Shown: piece after piece, positions 33,922 to 46,500 of the stretch
How the letters are laid out: each line of letters opens with the position of its first letter
Numbering within the stretch: position 1 is the first letter of the stretch
From: Juglans regia
Lineage: Eukaryota > Streptophyta > Magnoliopsida > Fagales > Juglandaceae
Length of the DNA: 64,000 nucleotides
Direction: 5' to 3'
Assembly (NCBI RefSeq): GCF_001411555.2
Contig: NC_049905.1
Location: 14,818,586-14,882,585 of the forward strand
The notes under the pieces: generated by a model
What the model saw: the letters and a program-made list of their open reading frames with translations, nothing else
Database searches by the model: none
Told to the model about the DNA's origin: nothing
Made by a program: the position numbers and the translations under genes

Positions 33922-34610
33922 TTTGGTATTCAGAGCAAGGTTTCCAATCAGATCTGATTCTATCTTTTAATTCTAGCATCCTTTAATTTAATTCTAGGGC
34001 TTCATTGTTCTAGGGTTGCCAAAAAAAAATAGAAACAAAAAGTAGGCTGGCAAAATTCTTAGGATTTTGGGTTTGGCTGAAATTTGCATCACCTAGGGTT
34101 TCAAAATTCTAGGGTTTCCCTGCATCTCTAAGTTTATCTGTTGCTTGGAGTGCCATTCCATTGATTCTCTTCTACTTCGTTGTCGTGATTGAATTCAATT
34201 GCTTGATTTTCACAATTGAATATTGCTATTTGTGATTGAATTAGAGAAAAGAAAAGAAAGGAAAAGAAAAGAAAATTCGAAAAGAGAAGGTAGAATATTC
34301 AAAGTTGCTACATAGTTACAACAAAGAGAAACAAAGTATTTGTTGATTGAGCTTTTATCATCATAGGAACTGATTACATCTTTCTAGTTGGTATCTTGTT
34401 TTATAATTACTCTTTCTCTCGTATAAATTCCTTGAGTCTTGTGCCATTTTATTCATATTCCTTGTTTCTTTGATCTATATTACTGGTTGGAATAATACAA
34501 GGTTGTATTGTCGTGATTTAGTTCAACTAGTTCTTAAAGAACTTGAGCGGGAAAACTATTGAGGTAAAAGGCAAGAGGGTGTGCAGGAAAAAACCCATTA
34601 AGAGTGAAAC

Positions 34611-35176
34611 ATGAGTGGAGTGCCATTATTCGAGTGTAAATACGTAAGGGAGTGTGTGAAGTTTTCCAATAACATTCTTTTTGTGCAGCATATTATGATG
34701 TCTCATGGAAGTGACTCATTACCAAAAGGTGTGGCAGATAACTCATCATTTGTGTTGCAAGCCATGCAACAACAGTTTGAGTGGTTGAACTTGGTGTTGG
34801 GTGAAGTGAAGGATAGTATGGATAATCAAGAAGCAGTGAATAGAAATCTTCAAGATGAGAGAGATAGGAGGCGGCATGAGCCTAGTATTGAGAATGTGTA
34901 TGAGAAAGAAGAGTATGGTGAGTCTCTTGTTGCCAAGCGTGCACTCAATACACAAATTAAGATGAATGACACAGAGCAGCAGAGTGAGAACATTTTTCAT
35001 ACTAGATGCCACATCAACAACAAGGTATGTAGTATGATTATAGATTTGAGGAGTTGTATTAATTTGGCTAGCACTACTTTAGTGCAGAAATTGAATTTAA
35101 CTACCTTGAAACACCCTAGACCATACAAGTTGAAGTGGTTGAGTGATTGTGGGGAGGTTAGGGTAAATAAGCAAGT
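34611..35176 (+). pseudogene. Y1 gag-protease fusion remnant
   Basis: The Gag N-terminal domain (MSHGSDSLPKG at 34697 within a longer frame) is fused near 34900 to the segment before protease, removing the Gag core and zinc knuckle exactly as in A2. The protease active-site region reads IIDLRSC, the same change as in A2. The frame then enters an LTR directly at 35177, so most of the protease C-terminus and all of RT, RNase H and integrase are missing. The open frame continues through the LTR to 35435. Confidence 0.8.
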
Positions 35177-35803
35177 TGATAGGAACCAAGGTGGGCCTAC
35201 TCTTAAAGATCCTTTGCAAGTTCCAGATGGGCCAATTACAAGATCAAGGGCCAAGAAAATCAAGGAAGCAATGCAAGGATTGGTGCAATCCACTTGGGAT
35301 GAAGCCAGCAAGAGCCCAACACTCAAGATGGGTCTGAAAGAAGAAGAACCACTTTTTGATCCACTTGATTCAAGCTATGGAAGACATGACTTAGAGATAC
35401 GGCCTATTGTTATTGGAGGCTTCCAATTTGGTTAAATGATTTATTTTATTAGTTTAGAATAAGTGAGCTTGAAGATACTTGGCCCACATGTCTTATTTCT
35501 AATGAACTATGTTTTTTGGGAAGGCCTTGTATTTTGGCCAAGGGCTTATTTAGAAAGTTACTTTTTAGGAACTAGGGTTTCATCAATTTAATGTAGGGGT
35601 TACTGTAGCCGCGCGTACTGTAGCCGATACTGTTCATCAAATATTTTGGCTAGGGTTTTGATTAGGTTTGGGTTTAAAAACTCATTGTAGCCTCATTTTA
35701 GAGATTAGACAATATTGAATTTTATTTGTGAGTTGAGTTTTCTCCTCTTGTTCTTGATTGAACTCTTGAACTTATTAAAGGTAAATCACAACCTTTGTGG
35801 CGT
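35177..35803 (+). repeat. Family A LTR, coding-type subfamily, truncated
   Basis: It starts TGATAGGAACC. Its first ~230 bp stay open as a continuation of pol (GPITRSRAKKIKEAMQGL), as in the LTRs of W. It stops at TTTGTGGCG, where the minus-strand element D begins, so the last ~150 bp are missing. Confidence 0.8.
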
Positions 35804-37060
35804 CGGCCAATTAACCACTGCTTCCACTTTTCCCGGGTCCACTGAAATGCCATCTTTCGAAACTACATGCCCCAGAAATGCGATTGAATCAAGCCAAAAT
35901 TCACACTTCTTCAATTTAGCAAACAACTTTTTATCTCTAAGTGTCCCAAGTACCAGCCTCAAATGTTCCTCATGCTCGGATTTGCCTTTGGAGTAAACCA
36001 ATATATCATCAATAAAAACAACCACAAACTTATCCAAAAATTCATGGAACACCCTGTTCATCAAATCCATAAATACTGCTGGGGCATTAGTCAGGCCAAA
36101 AGGCATGACCAAAAACTCATAATGGCCATAACGAGTCCTAAACGCCGTCTTAGCTACGTCCTCTGCTCTGATCTTCAACTGATGGTAACCCGATCGAAGA
36201 TCAATCTTTGAAAATACCTGAGCGCCCTGGAGCTGATCAAACAGATCATCTATACGGGGTAGCGGGTACTTATTCTTTATGGTCACACGATTAAGTTCCC
36301 TGTAGTCAATACACATCCTCATCGATCCATCCTTCTTCTTCACAAAGAGGACTGGAGCTCCCCAAGGTGATACACTGGGCCTGATAAAACCCTTATCCAA
36401 CAGGTCTTGCAACTGTTCCTTGAGTTCCACTAACTCCGACGGTGCCATTCGATAAGGTGCTTTTGAAAGGGGTGCCGTGCCTGGAGCTAGTTCGATAGTA
36501 AACTCCACTTCCCGCTCGGGCGGGAGTCCAGGTAAATCTTCTGGGAAAACCTCTGGATATTCTCTCACCACAGGTATCTGCTCTAACTTCAACTCCTCTT
36601 TTGGTACTTCAACCACGCAGGTTAAGAATCCTTGACAACCATCTCGTAACAATTTCCCAACTTGAACGGCAGATATGATGGGTGGATGGATCCTCACTTT
36701 TGAACCTGAGAATCGAAATTCACTTTCTTTTGGGGGCCTAAATATCACTTCCTTTTTAAAACAGTCTATGCTGGCGTGGTAGCAAGCCAGCCAATCCATA
36801 CCCAAAATTACATCAAACCCAAACATGTTAAACACTATCAAATCTGCTGGCATCAATCTTCCCTCAATCGATAAAGGACACCCTGGTAGAAACTTGTCAC
36901 AGACTACCGAATTTCCTGTTGGGGTCGCAACCACTAACTTGGACATTAACTCTTTAGTTTCTAAGGTGCAAAATCGAGCATAGGTCATGGAAACAAACGA
37001 ATGTGTCGCTCCTGAATCAAATAGTACAGTGGCATTATTAGAAAACAAAGAAAGAGTACC
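35804..37060 (-). pseudogene. D protease and reverse transcriptase (3' truncated pol)
   Basis: The minus-strand frame is open over the whole piece. It begins with the retropepsin site ([13 protein letters not shown]), followed by the VILGMDWL motif. The RT domain contains the [17 protein letters not shown] region, the [10 protein letters not shown] catalytic Asp motif and [10 protein letters not shown]. It ends in the thumb/connection region ([16 protein letters not shown]) where the element is cut. The first codons (TLSLFSNNA) are reached by splicing across 37061-37156. The piece lacks RNase H and integrase, so it cannot support transposition. Confidence 0.85.
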
Positions 37061-37156
37061 TGTGGTCATAATCAACATCATTCATGAACTAAAATTTTAA
37101 AGTCTTAACCTTAATCCACAAATCAATATCTTAAAAACATAACAAAGAAGTCATAC
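37061..37156 (-). other. Putative 96-nt GT-AG intron between gag and pol of D
   Basis: On the minus strand the segment begins GTATGACTTC and ends ACCACAG. Removing it joins the Gag frame (DVITG) in phase to the protease frame (TLSLFSNN), with a codon split across the junction. If retained, the Gag frame reads MTSLLCF and stops inside the segment. Such an arrangement could set the Gag to Gag-Pol ratio by splicing. Confidence 0.6.
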
Positions 37157-38231
37157 CCGTGATCACATCATTCCTATCCTCAGCCTCTCCAGGTGTCAGA
37201 GCAAAAACCCTTGCAGGTGCAGTAGTACACTGCATGTTGCCTCGTGCTGTCCCTTCAGTTCTAGGTGGTGGTGGCGGCCTGTTGTTATCCAATCGTAGAG
37301 GGCAGTCCCTGAGATAATGGCCCGATCTGCCACAACGGTAGCATAGTCCCGCTTCCTTCCTGCATACTCCAGTATGTACTCGGTTGCAAGTTCTACATTG
37401 ATATGCTTGTTGGGTGCCCTGAACCATCCTTTTTCCCGAGCTACTACCTTCATTTCTCTTTTTCCATGATCCTTGGTCCATACCAGAATGAGGCCCCAAA
37501 GAAATAGTCCTCTTCTTCTGATCGTGCAATGCAGCGCTCCTTTGAAGGCTTCGCTCAAGAACTGTGGCCTTATCTACCAATTCTGAGAAATTTCGAATCT
37601 GAAAGCCCACTACTCGTTCATAAAGTTTTTCATTTAGCCCTTGTTCGAATTTACGCACTTTCTTTTCTTCATCAGGAATCAGATACGCAGCAAAACGAGA
37701 TAATTCAATGAATCTAGCTGCATATTGGTGCACCGTCATGGATCCCTGCACCAGAGTGGCAAATTCCATTGCCTTGTCCTCTCGAGCCGAGCTTGGGAAA
37801 AATCGCTCAAGAAAAATCTGCTTAAAATGTGGCCAACTGACTATTTATGTTCCCCCTGCTTCTCGGATAGTTCTTTCTGAGATCCACCATCTTTTTGCCT
37901 CACCGGTCAGTTTGAAAGTTGCATATGCCACCTTTTGTTCATCTGTGCAGGTTAACACCCGCAATATCTCTTCAATATCTTGCACCCAATCTTCAGCTAA
38001 GGTGGGTTCGCCTTTGCCATCAAATGAAGGGGGGTGCATCCGATTGAACTGTTCTATGCTACCACCTCCTTCATTAAAGTTGCGTTGGCGACCCACGGGA
38101 TTTTGCGCGAGATCGTCTATTAACTGATGAGCTGCTGCTTGTAGTACTTCAGAAGCACTCGGGTTTGCTCCCCTTTCGTTCTCGTTCACATTCAAGTCCG
38201 ACATACTTCGTTCTCGACGACGAGGTGGCAT
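37131..38231 (-). pseudogene. D gag with CCHC zinc knuckle
   Basis: The start is ATG 38231-38229 ([12 protein letters not shown]). The capsid-like core includes [13 protein letters not shown] and AKRWW, then FEQGLNEKLYERV, and the knuckle is CYRCGRSGHYLRDC. One in-frame TAA at 37847-37845 interrupts an otherwise continuous frame, which resumes in the same phase. Its end at 37131 lies inside the putative intron. A Pro-rich stretch (PPPPPRTEG) follows the knuckle. Confidence 0.85.
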
Positions 38232-38547
38232 CCTGCAATAAAGAGAAAAGAAGTACGCGCAACAGTAGTAATGATTAAACTCCAAAGTCTAAAACTTTAA
38301 CGCCATCAAATCTATTTAATAAAAGTCTCCAAAATCACACCAAACCACAAACAACATGAATTCAACTCATAGACCTACAAAATCCTACACATCAAAGTCA
38401 TTCCTAAAGTTTGTAAAATTTAAGACCTCGAATACCTATGATATTCTTCTTCATAACCCACTCCACTATCACATCCAATCTGAAAATGATTTCTTAAAGC
38501 CTATCTATACTCCATGATCTTACACTCTATAGTCTGCAGAACCTCGA

Positions 38548-38564
38548 ACCTGGCTCTGATACCA
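38548..38564 (-). promoter_or_regulatory. Primer-binding site of D
   Basis: The minus strand reads TGGTATCAGAGCCAGG, a perfect initiator-Met tRNA match, two bases downstream of the LTR end. It fixes the strand of the element and the inner boundary of its LTR at 38567. Confidence 0.85.
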
Positions 38565-38566
38565 AC

Positions 38567-41359
38567 TGTAACGCCCCGCACCCGGAAGGGTCGGAGAATT
38601 ACTACCTGTCACTAACGAACTTGTCTCTCCAAGCACTTAAAACTCCAAGGACTTCATGATTAGCACACAACTCATATTTTTTTCCAAATAACCATAATAA
38701 AACTCCATAAGTTATCATTACAAAACATAAACCAAAAGGGGTCCACAATCTCCCAATAACCTCAAAAATATAACAATACATCTTTAGGTCTCAATAGGTC
38801 CAAACAACATAAAGTACTTCAAATACTCAAGTTAAATCCATCTACTAACAATGGTACTCTAAAGTACCCAATCATTCCATCCATATCTAGCCAGCTTCAA
38901 TTCTATTCCTGACCCCCAGCTGGGAAATCAATATCATCTGAAAATATATGAAGATAAAGGGGATGAGTTATCAACAACTCAGTAAGCAGAGAACATATAC
39001 TAGCATGTAAACATGAGCCTTTTCAGAAAGTTCAATATGCAGAAACAAAACATTTTAGTTTTTTATATGCAGATCTCAGAAAACGTGTTATCAGAAAATC
39101 AGAGCGACTTTTCAAGCATTTCATACTCAAGTCAACAATTCATATTTGAGGATCCATTTCATATTCAAAAACGCTTTGGCATAACATAACTGAACATTTT
39201 CATCTTATCATATCATATCATATACCATGTTTAACCCCCGTGGTAGGGTTGTGCTATCCCCGGTGGCCAAACCAGGCAGTATCATGTGTGAACTTCCCCT
39301 TTTTCAATCTCGGAGCCCCGAGTGTGCACACAGGAAAGAACACGTAAAAAGACCACTTTGTTTCCAAAGTGGGTGCACTCATATCATATCATGGTGGTAC
39401 CAACCATATCACGTGAACAGTATCATCATATCAGAACCATATTCAGAACAGATAAGTATGCCAAAGTTTTATCATATCCATATCATATCAAAACACGTGC
39501 GAAACATATTCATATCATTTCTATTTGATCAAAAACAGATCCAAATCATTTCATATCACATGCATAAAAATTTCAATGATATCATATTCGCTCTTTTGCA
39601 TATTTCAGAAACATGTCAAATATTGCTCATGTCTACACATTTCACGTCAAAAATATTTCTTTTCTCTTTCATACGTATCTCATGAGGGAATGCAAAACAT
39701 ATACTGAGGTTGTTTTTCACTTTTTCTTTTTTTAAAACAACATGCACATTTTTACAAACCAACCTCAATTCATTTCTTTTTATGCAAATCTAGCATAGGA
39801 ACCCCGCTTACCTGGACTTTTTAGCTTTTCAAAAATTTCCTCAATAATGCCGAACCAAAATTAATCGTCACCTATAAGAAAATCACGTAAATTTCCATAA
39901 GTCTCCAATCAATCTCGTATTTTGATATTCAAGCCTACAACTTATAAAGTAGTCCATTTTTAATTCCTTAATCTCAAAATTCTCATTATTCTCAACATCA
40001 CTTTCTAAACTCATCAATATCCGACTTCAACTAAACATTTAATTCTAACTTATTTACGAAAGAGATCTTACTATAATTTATAATACAAAAATAACATAAC
40101 TATAACAAAATCATTATAAGTAGAAACTCGTACTTTTGTTTAAATAATAATAAAACAAAAATATTCTTTTAAGAGGATATTTTACAATATTCTTTTTTAA
40201 GTGTTACTTATCAGTCTACTTACACACCATTCCAATAAAAATATCAGTCCCCTAAAAATACCCACTTAACAAAATGAATCCACACGTCTACACGCCTAAA
40301 TAAAACATACTTTACAACCCACGCAATATACTCATGATTTCAAAACCAAAGTACATAACATAAACTTAATTAAGCTAACACTCGAAACAAAACTTTGGAG
40401 ACGTACTATAAGAGGACAGAAAATAAAATAAAATAAAATGAAACAAAACAATAATATTTCCTACTAACATAATTTACGTATACACCCGTATATATATATA
40501 TATATATAAATATATATTTACACTAGAAAATCCACATATATATATACACATATATGTATATATTTACACCAGAAAAATGAGTTTACGTATACATCCACAC
40601 ACATGTAAATATATATGTAAGTACCCAGAACTTCACACGGTGCGGCGGAAGCACTTACGGAGAGGTGGGGGGAGCACGACGGCGTGGAGCTGGGGTTGCT
40701 ACGGCGGACGAGGGTGGCGCCTAGCTACGAGGCAAGAGAAAGAAATGAGAGATAGACACACGGTGAGAGGACGAGGGAGAGAAGGAAGCAAGGACCACCA
40801 CTGGAAGTGGTGCGAGCTCACAGTGGGTGGAGGCAGTGTGCGGCGGACCTGGGTGAAGGAATGTCCTCGCCGGCGCTTTCTGTGGAGGCACAGCACGGAG
40901 GAGTTCACAATGGAGGGTGATCACCACGGCTTAGACAATGCTCTGTTTTTTACAACAAAAACAGAGTATTTCGGAGCTTGAAACCGGGGCTACGTGCATT
41001 GGGTGGCAGCACCGTGGGACTGAGGTGGTTTCGCATGGTGTGGTGGAGTTGCTGCACGGAAGTGGCTCTGCGGGTGGCCATCTGTTGTTGCAGACCGAGG
41101 CTTCGGTTTGGTGCTTTGCAGAGAAACCGTGGTCTTCTGTGAAGAGGGAACCGAGCGACACTTAGTCTAGGGTTGTAGTTGCTTCATATATATATATAGA
41201 TCAAAATAGAAAGTAGATCAAACCTAAATAAAAGGGAAGAAAAACATGCACGAAAATGGAAACGAAAAACGTGAACCGTGCGATGCGTGGCATGAACCCG
41301 TGAAACGATTTATGAAAACGTGAACCACGTGCATGGGTCTAGCAATGCTGGGTCTTACA
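38567..41359 (-). repeat. 5' LTR of D (2.79 kb)
   Basis: On the plus strand it runs TGTAACGCCCC to GGGTCTTACA. It contains CATATCAT-type repeats (39190-39560), a TA microsatellite (40494-40560) and a GC-rich zone near the 5' side (40640-41160) that carries chance open frames on both strands. No gene is recognised. Confidence 0.75.
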
Positions 41360-42615
41360 GTCATGGCATAAATAGAGACCTTGGTAGCATCAAAATGAAA
41401 ATACCATCTTTCCAAGGTAGAACTGACCCTGAGGTTTATCTAGAGTGGGAGCAACAAATAGAGTTGGTGTTTGATTGCCATAATTACTCTGAGGAGAAGA
41501 AAGTGAAGTTGGCGGTAATTGAGTTCACTGATTATGCTATTATTTGGTGGCATCAATTAGTGACCAATAGGAGAAGGAATTATGAGAGGCCTATAGAGAC
41601 ATGGGGAGAGTTGAAAGCTCTCATGAGGCGGAGATTTGTTCCTAGCCATTACTATAGAGACATTTACCAGAAATTACAAAATCTTACACAGGGGTTTAGG
41701 AGTGTGGAGGATTACCATAAGGAGATGGAGGTGGGGATGATTCGGGCTAATGTAGAGGAGGACGGAGAGGCCACCATGGCTAGATTTTTGAGTGGTTTGA
41801 ATTAGGACATAGCCAATGTAATTGAATTGCAGCATTATGTAGAGATAGAGGACATGGTACACATAGCTATGAAGGTGGAGAGGCAATTAAAGAGAAAAGG
41901 GACAGCAAGGTACACTTCGGTTTCTAGCACTACTTGGAAATCAAAATGGGATAGGAATGATCCAGCTGAAGCAAAGAGAAAGACCGAACCACCTAAGGGA
42001 AAAGATGAGGGAACTAGCAACAAACCTAAGGTAGAATTCCAACCTTCACGGAATAGAGATATTAAATGTTTTAAGTATTTGGGTTCTGGGCACATTGCTT
42101 CTCAATGTCCAAATAGGAGGGTGATGATTATGCATGATAATGGGGAGGTGATGACTGAGAGTGAGGATGATAGTGATGAGGTGCCCGAGTTGGTTGATGC
42201 TAGTGATGATGATGGAGTGGTATACCCTGTGACAGGTGAGTCTCTTGTTACCAAGCGTGCTCTCAATGCACACATTAAGGTGGATGATGCAGAGCAACAG
42301 AGAGGAAACATTTTCCATACTAGATACCATGTCAACAATAAGGTATGTAGTATGATCATTGATGGGGAGAGTTGTACTAATGTGGCTAGCACTACTTTGG
42401 TTGAGAAATTGAATTTACCAACCTTAAAACACTCTAGACCATACAAATTGCAGTGGTTGAATGATTGTGGAGAGGTTAGGGTGGATAAACAAGTGTTAGT
42501 TACTTTTTCTATTGGGAAGTATCAAGATGAGGTGCTTTGTGATGTTGTGCCTATGCATGCGGGCCATATTTTATTGGGGAGGTCGTGGCAGTATGATAGG
42601 AGAGTGACACATGAT
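41360..42615 (+). pseudogene. Family A gag-protease, element Y2
   Basis: This copy retains the Gag core ([18 protein letters not shown]), zinc knuckle and protease, the parts missing from other derivatives. The knuckle reads CFKYLGSGHIASQC, with the second Cys changed to Tyr. Protease has IIDGESCTNVASTTLVEKL and HILLG. A TAG near 41803 breaks Gag. The Gag N-terminus is lost at the junction with D, and the protease frame runs into an LTR fragment near 42612. Confidence 0.85.
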
Positions 42616-42774
42616 GGGTTCTTCAATGGATCTAGATTTTAATATAATCTAAGTTCTTGAAACGAGTTCTCATCGGGTCTAGGTTATCCATCTATTGATT
42701 TGATTTTGGCTTTCTTGGGGTGTTTTCAAATTGACTATGGGTTCAACGGATTTCATTCCTGCGGGTTCATATCA
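42616..42774 (+). repeat. LTR 3'-end fragment inside protease region
   Basis: About 160 bp of family A LTR U5 end, finishing GGTTCATATCA, lies between two overlapping copies of the protease C-terminal segment. The left breakpoint shares GGGTTC with the protease sequence, which suggests microhomology-mediated or template-switch joining. Confidence 0.8.
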
Positions 42775-43535
42775 CAAGTGCAAGTTTCTTTTTCAATTGG
42801 GAAATACCAGGATATGGTCCTTTGTGATGTAGTGCCTATGCATGCTGGTCATATTTTGTTGGGGAAGCCATGGCAGTATGATAGGAAGGTGATCCACGAT
42901 GGGTTAAGGAACGTGTACAGTTGTGAAAATGATGGAAAAACAATCAAACTTGCTCCTTTAACTCCAACACAGGTCCATGGGGACCAATTAAAGCTGAAAA
43001 GTGAGATTGCTCAAAAAAGAAAGAGTGAAAATGAGTGTGATCAAAAAAGAAAGAGTGAGAGTGATCAAAAAAGAAAAAGTGACAAGGAGATTGAGCAAAC
43101 AAGCAAGAGTGAAAGTGAGAATGAGCTGAATAGCAAGAGTGAAGGTTAGAGTGAAAGTGAGATTGAGCTGAAAAGCAAGAGTGAAGGTGAGATTGAGAAG
43201 AAAAGAAATAGTGAGACCAAAATGGAGAAAGACAGAAAAATGAGAGAGAAAAAAGAAGAGGGTGAGACTAAGACCTTAAGCAAAAGAGAGAATTAGTTGA
43301 AAAGTAATTGTGAAAAAGAGAGTGGAAAAGAAAAAGAGAGTGGAAAGAAAATAGAGTGTGAAGAAAGTGAGAGAAAAACAAAGAGAAAAGTGAGTTTTTA
43401 TGCTAAGGGGAATCTTAATCCTAACGAACTTGACGTATGTTTGCCTAGTATTGTTGTCTCTTTGTTGCAGGGATATGAGGTCCTGTTTCCTAGTGGTGTA
43501 TTTCGTGGAATGCCACCTATTAGGGAGATAGAGTA
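42775..43535 (+). pseudogene. Second protease end, Lys/Glu/Ser linker and RT N-terminal piece of Y2
   Basis: It repeats the protease end (VSFSIGKYQDMVLCDVV to WQYDRKVIHDGL). The long linker follows (42985-43395), with QKRKSE-type 10-residue repeats, and then the RT N-terminal piece (LDVCLPSIVVSLLQGYEV, PPIREIEY). Solo LTR C2 interrupts it with the duplication GAGTA, and the frame resumes at 48038. Confidence 0.8.
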
Positions 43536-46500
43536 TGTGACGCCAGCAGATTCCACTTGGGATCGGACGGACATCTAAAGCGTCGGGACATGCAACACAA
43601 GGTTACCTGTCCCCGTTCATGACATATAAGATGCAATGTTCCTAACATGCATCTAGCATTATGCAATATTCGCAACGGATAATTTTTTTTTTTTTTAAAA
43701 GCAATACTATGCACCAAACTTATGATATCCCAAATACTTACAACATACTTCATACATAAAGACATACTAAACAATTGAGATCACAACACTAGTCCAAAAT
43801 GGTTGTGAACAAAAGAGTGCTGGAGATTGAACTCCACAAAATACAATTAGTAACCTATGGAAACTACTTCTAAGTCACACCGTCGCTTAGTCGACCGTTT
43901 CCAGTTGGTCGTTTTCTGGTTCTCCTTTCGATCCTGTAACAAAATCTACCATTCGGGGGGAATGGTAGTTGGGACTACCACAGTGAGATTTGATTACAAA
44001 TCTCAGCAAGTTAACAAAAAACTTCACACAGGTTAATGATGCATGCATGACAATAAATACATGAATGCACAATCAAGTCAATAGTAAACATAACATAACT
44101 TGACATAACATGGCATGAAATAATAAGCATAACATGACTTGACATAACATGGCATGGTATAATAAGCATAACGTGACTTGACATAACATGACATGAGCTG
44201 ACATAACTTGAACTGGAACTGAAACTTAGCTTGACGTGACATAAACGTGAAACTTGACATGAACGTAAACTTGAACATAACATAACGTGAAACATGACTT
44301 GAACGTGAAATACATGAACTTGGAATCTTTCTCAGTAGACTTAATTAAGTGACCATATGGGTGCTACACAGGTCCCCTTGAGCCGTGTGTCCCTGCCGAT
44401 TACCGCATCACAGCACAGGTGTCTATACCAGCTGTGAGTGCGTTAATACGTACTCCACAGTTGTTGTGGCCCCACGTATCCTACGTGTCACAATTGCTGT
44501 ATCTCACGTAGTGTATGCTCCACAGTTGTTGTGGCCCCATACTTCATGCTCCACAGTTGTTGTGGCCCCATGAATTCTTTGTGCCACACTTGCTGTGGAC
44601 ACACGTAACATAATGTGTGGCACCATCGGCGTTAATGCCTGGCGCGCTCCGGTGACCAGCTAATTAGGCCCCATTCGCAACCTGTTGACTGTACTTCGTC
44701 AACCTAGGGAATTTCACACCTATTTAGACACTCCAGTGTGAACAAAGGAGTTTCACTAGGATATTACCCCATCCTAGCGCTTAGGGTCGTGATTGACATG
44801 AATAACTTAACAAGATTGTTCTCGAGATACACAAACTGTATTCGAGACGGGATGACATGGATATGAAAAGATAGAAGTCCTGACGTAGCGTAACGTGACG
44901 TAAACATAAGATAACAGACATGACATAGTTGGGACATAAATGTAACAGAGTACATGTTATAACATGGCATACATGTAACATGCAACATTTCATAACATGG
45001 CATACCATATAACAGACAACATTTCTTAACATGGTGTAGCATGTGACAGTGAATATTACGTGACATGAAATACATGTACAGATGGCATACTTAACTTAAC
45101 ATGACATACTTGCAACGTATAGGAATACGTGACAGAATATCATGTGTAACAGATGAATAATTCATGACAGAATCAATTCTGTGTAACAGATAAATATGTA
45201 ATAACTTGGCATGGCACATATGATAACATGCATACATACAATTTAGTTCCCTTACTTATCACTCATACACATTAAACTGATAGTAAGTTAAAAGCTAACT
45301 TACCTCGATCGTCGCGTTCTACTATAATAAAACGCGAAACACGAGGAACTGTAAAAGGTTATTCTAAAAGTTAAAAATTAATTACTAACAATTAGAAATG
45401 TGAAAAGAGACAACTTAGAGTAAAATTACTATTTTACCCTCTACATGTGGGCAAATGACCATTTTACCCCTAACTTAAGGATTTAATATCCTAATTCCAA
45501 AAATTATCCAAATTTACATTCCTCATGCAAATTTTGTCCCAAACTCCAATATCAACTCAGAAAAATTTAAGACCAATCACAACTATGAAAAACTTACTAT
45601 GGCCGAAACCTACATAGGCCATTTGTCTTATTTTGGTTGCAATTCTATCAAGTTCCAAAACTCATGAATAAACCAAAATCTTGTAATAAAGATCTTCCTA
45701 TCCTAAGTTTAAAAAAAACACCCTTAAAAATATCCATTAAGAAAAACTAATTATCAACACCAAACTTTTTGTAAAAAGACCCAAACTTTTTAACAAAAAG
45801 TAAACCTTAAATCATAAGTTTTGACCTTAATAAAAACATCTCCAAGAATTCCAAAAAAATCAAATCTTACTTCTAACATATTCATAACATCATCCTAAGA
45901 TCAAACATGCTTTAAATCATCAATCAAAACTCACCAAAAATCACAAAATAACACTTGGAGTTTTTGGTTTTAAACTTAGTCCAAAACAGAAACTGTTTTT
46001 CCCAACTAACTATGATCAATCTCTTGATCCATGGCTTAAAGACATGTGATCTTCAAACTAACACATCACATGGTTTAAAAATGTGTCCTAAAGAAGATCC
46101 AACCATCAAACTTAAAATCACATGGCTAAAATTTAATAAAACATGGATCTAACTCAAAAACATCAAAGTTTAGGCCTAACCGAAATCCTCTTGCATAGAA
46201 AATCATATCTTTAAAAGATAATACTAGATATCTTCGAAATAACATCCTAACATGTATATAAGAGGCTTAGGATCATCATATAAAAATATCAAAGCCTTTG
46301 GAATAAGATTAAACCACGAAATATTCAAACTTTCACAAAACAGAAACTGTTTTTCCACTTCCAGTTTTCAAGTTTCTAACTCTAAGAAAATCTATCATCA
46401 AAAGCTTTATTCAAGTAACAAAACCTCAATGAACATTCATAAACACATGTTAACCACACTCCATAAAATTTTCGGACCAAGATATGTCCATTAGCTTGGT

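Larger units (their letters stand above)
35804..41359 (-). mobile_element. Element D: truncated Ty3 retrotransposon with a long LTR
   Basis: It reads on the minus strand: 5' LTR (41359-38567), primer-binding site, gag, intron-like segment, protease and RT, truncated just after RT at 35804. RNase H, integrase and 3' LTR are gone. The ~2.8-kb LTR and the [12 protein letters not shown] resemble Tekay/Del-type plant Ty3 elements; that lineage call is inference. Confidence 0.85.

Noticed and set aside
40494..40570. TATATA-rich stretch as a promoter or origin
   Set aside because: It is a simple TA microsatellite inside the LTR of D; nothing else supports a function.
40577..41161. 134- and 76-codon open frames in the LTR of D
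   Set aside because: They lie in the GC-rich 5' part of a long LTR, overlap frames on the other strand and show no domain.
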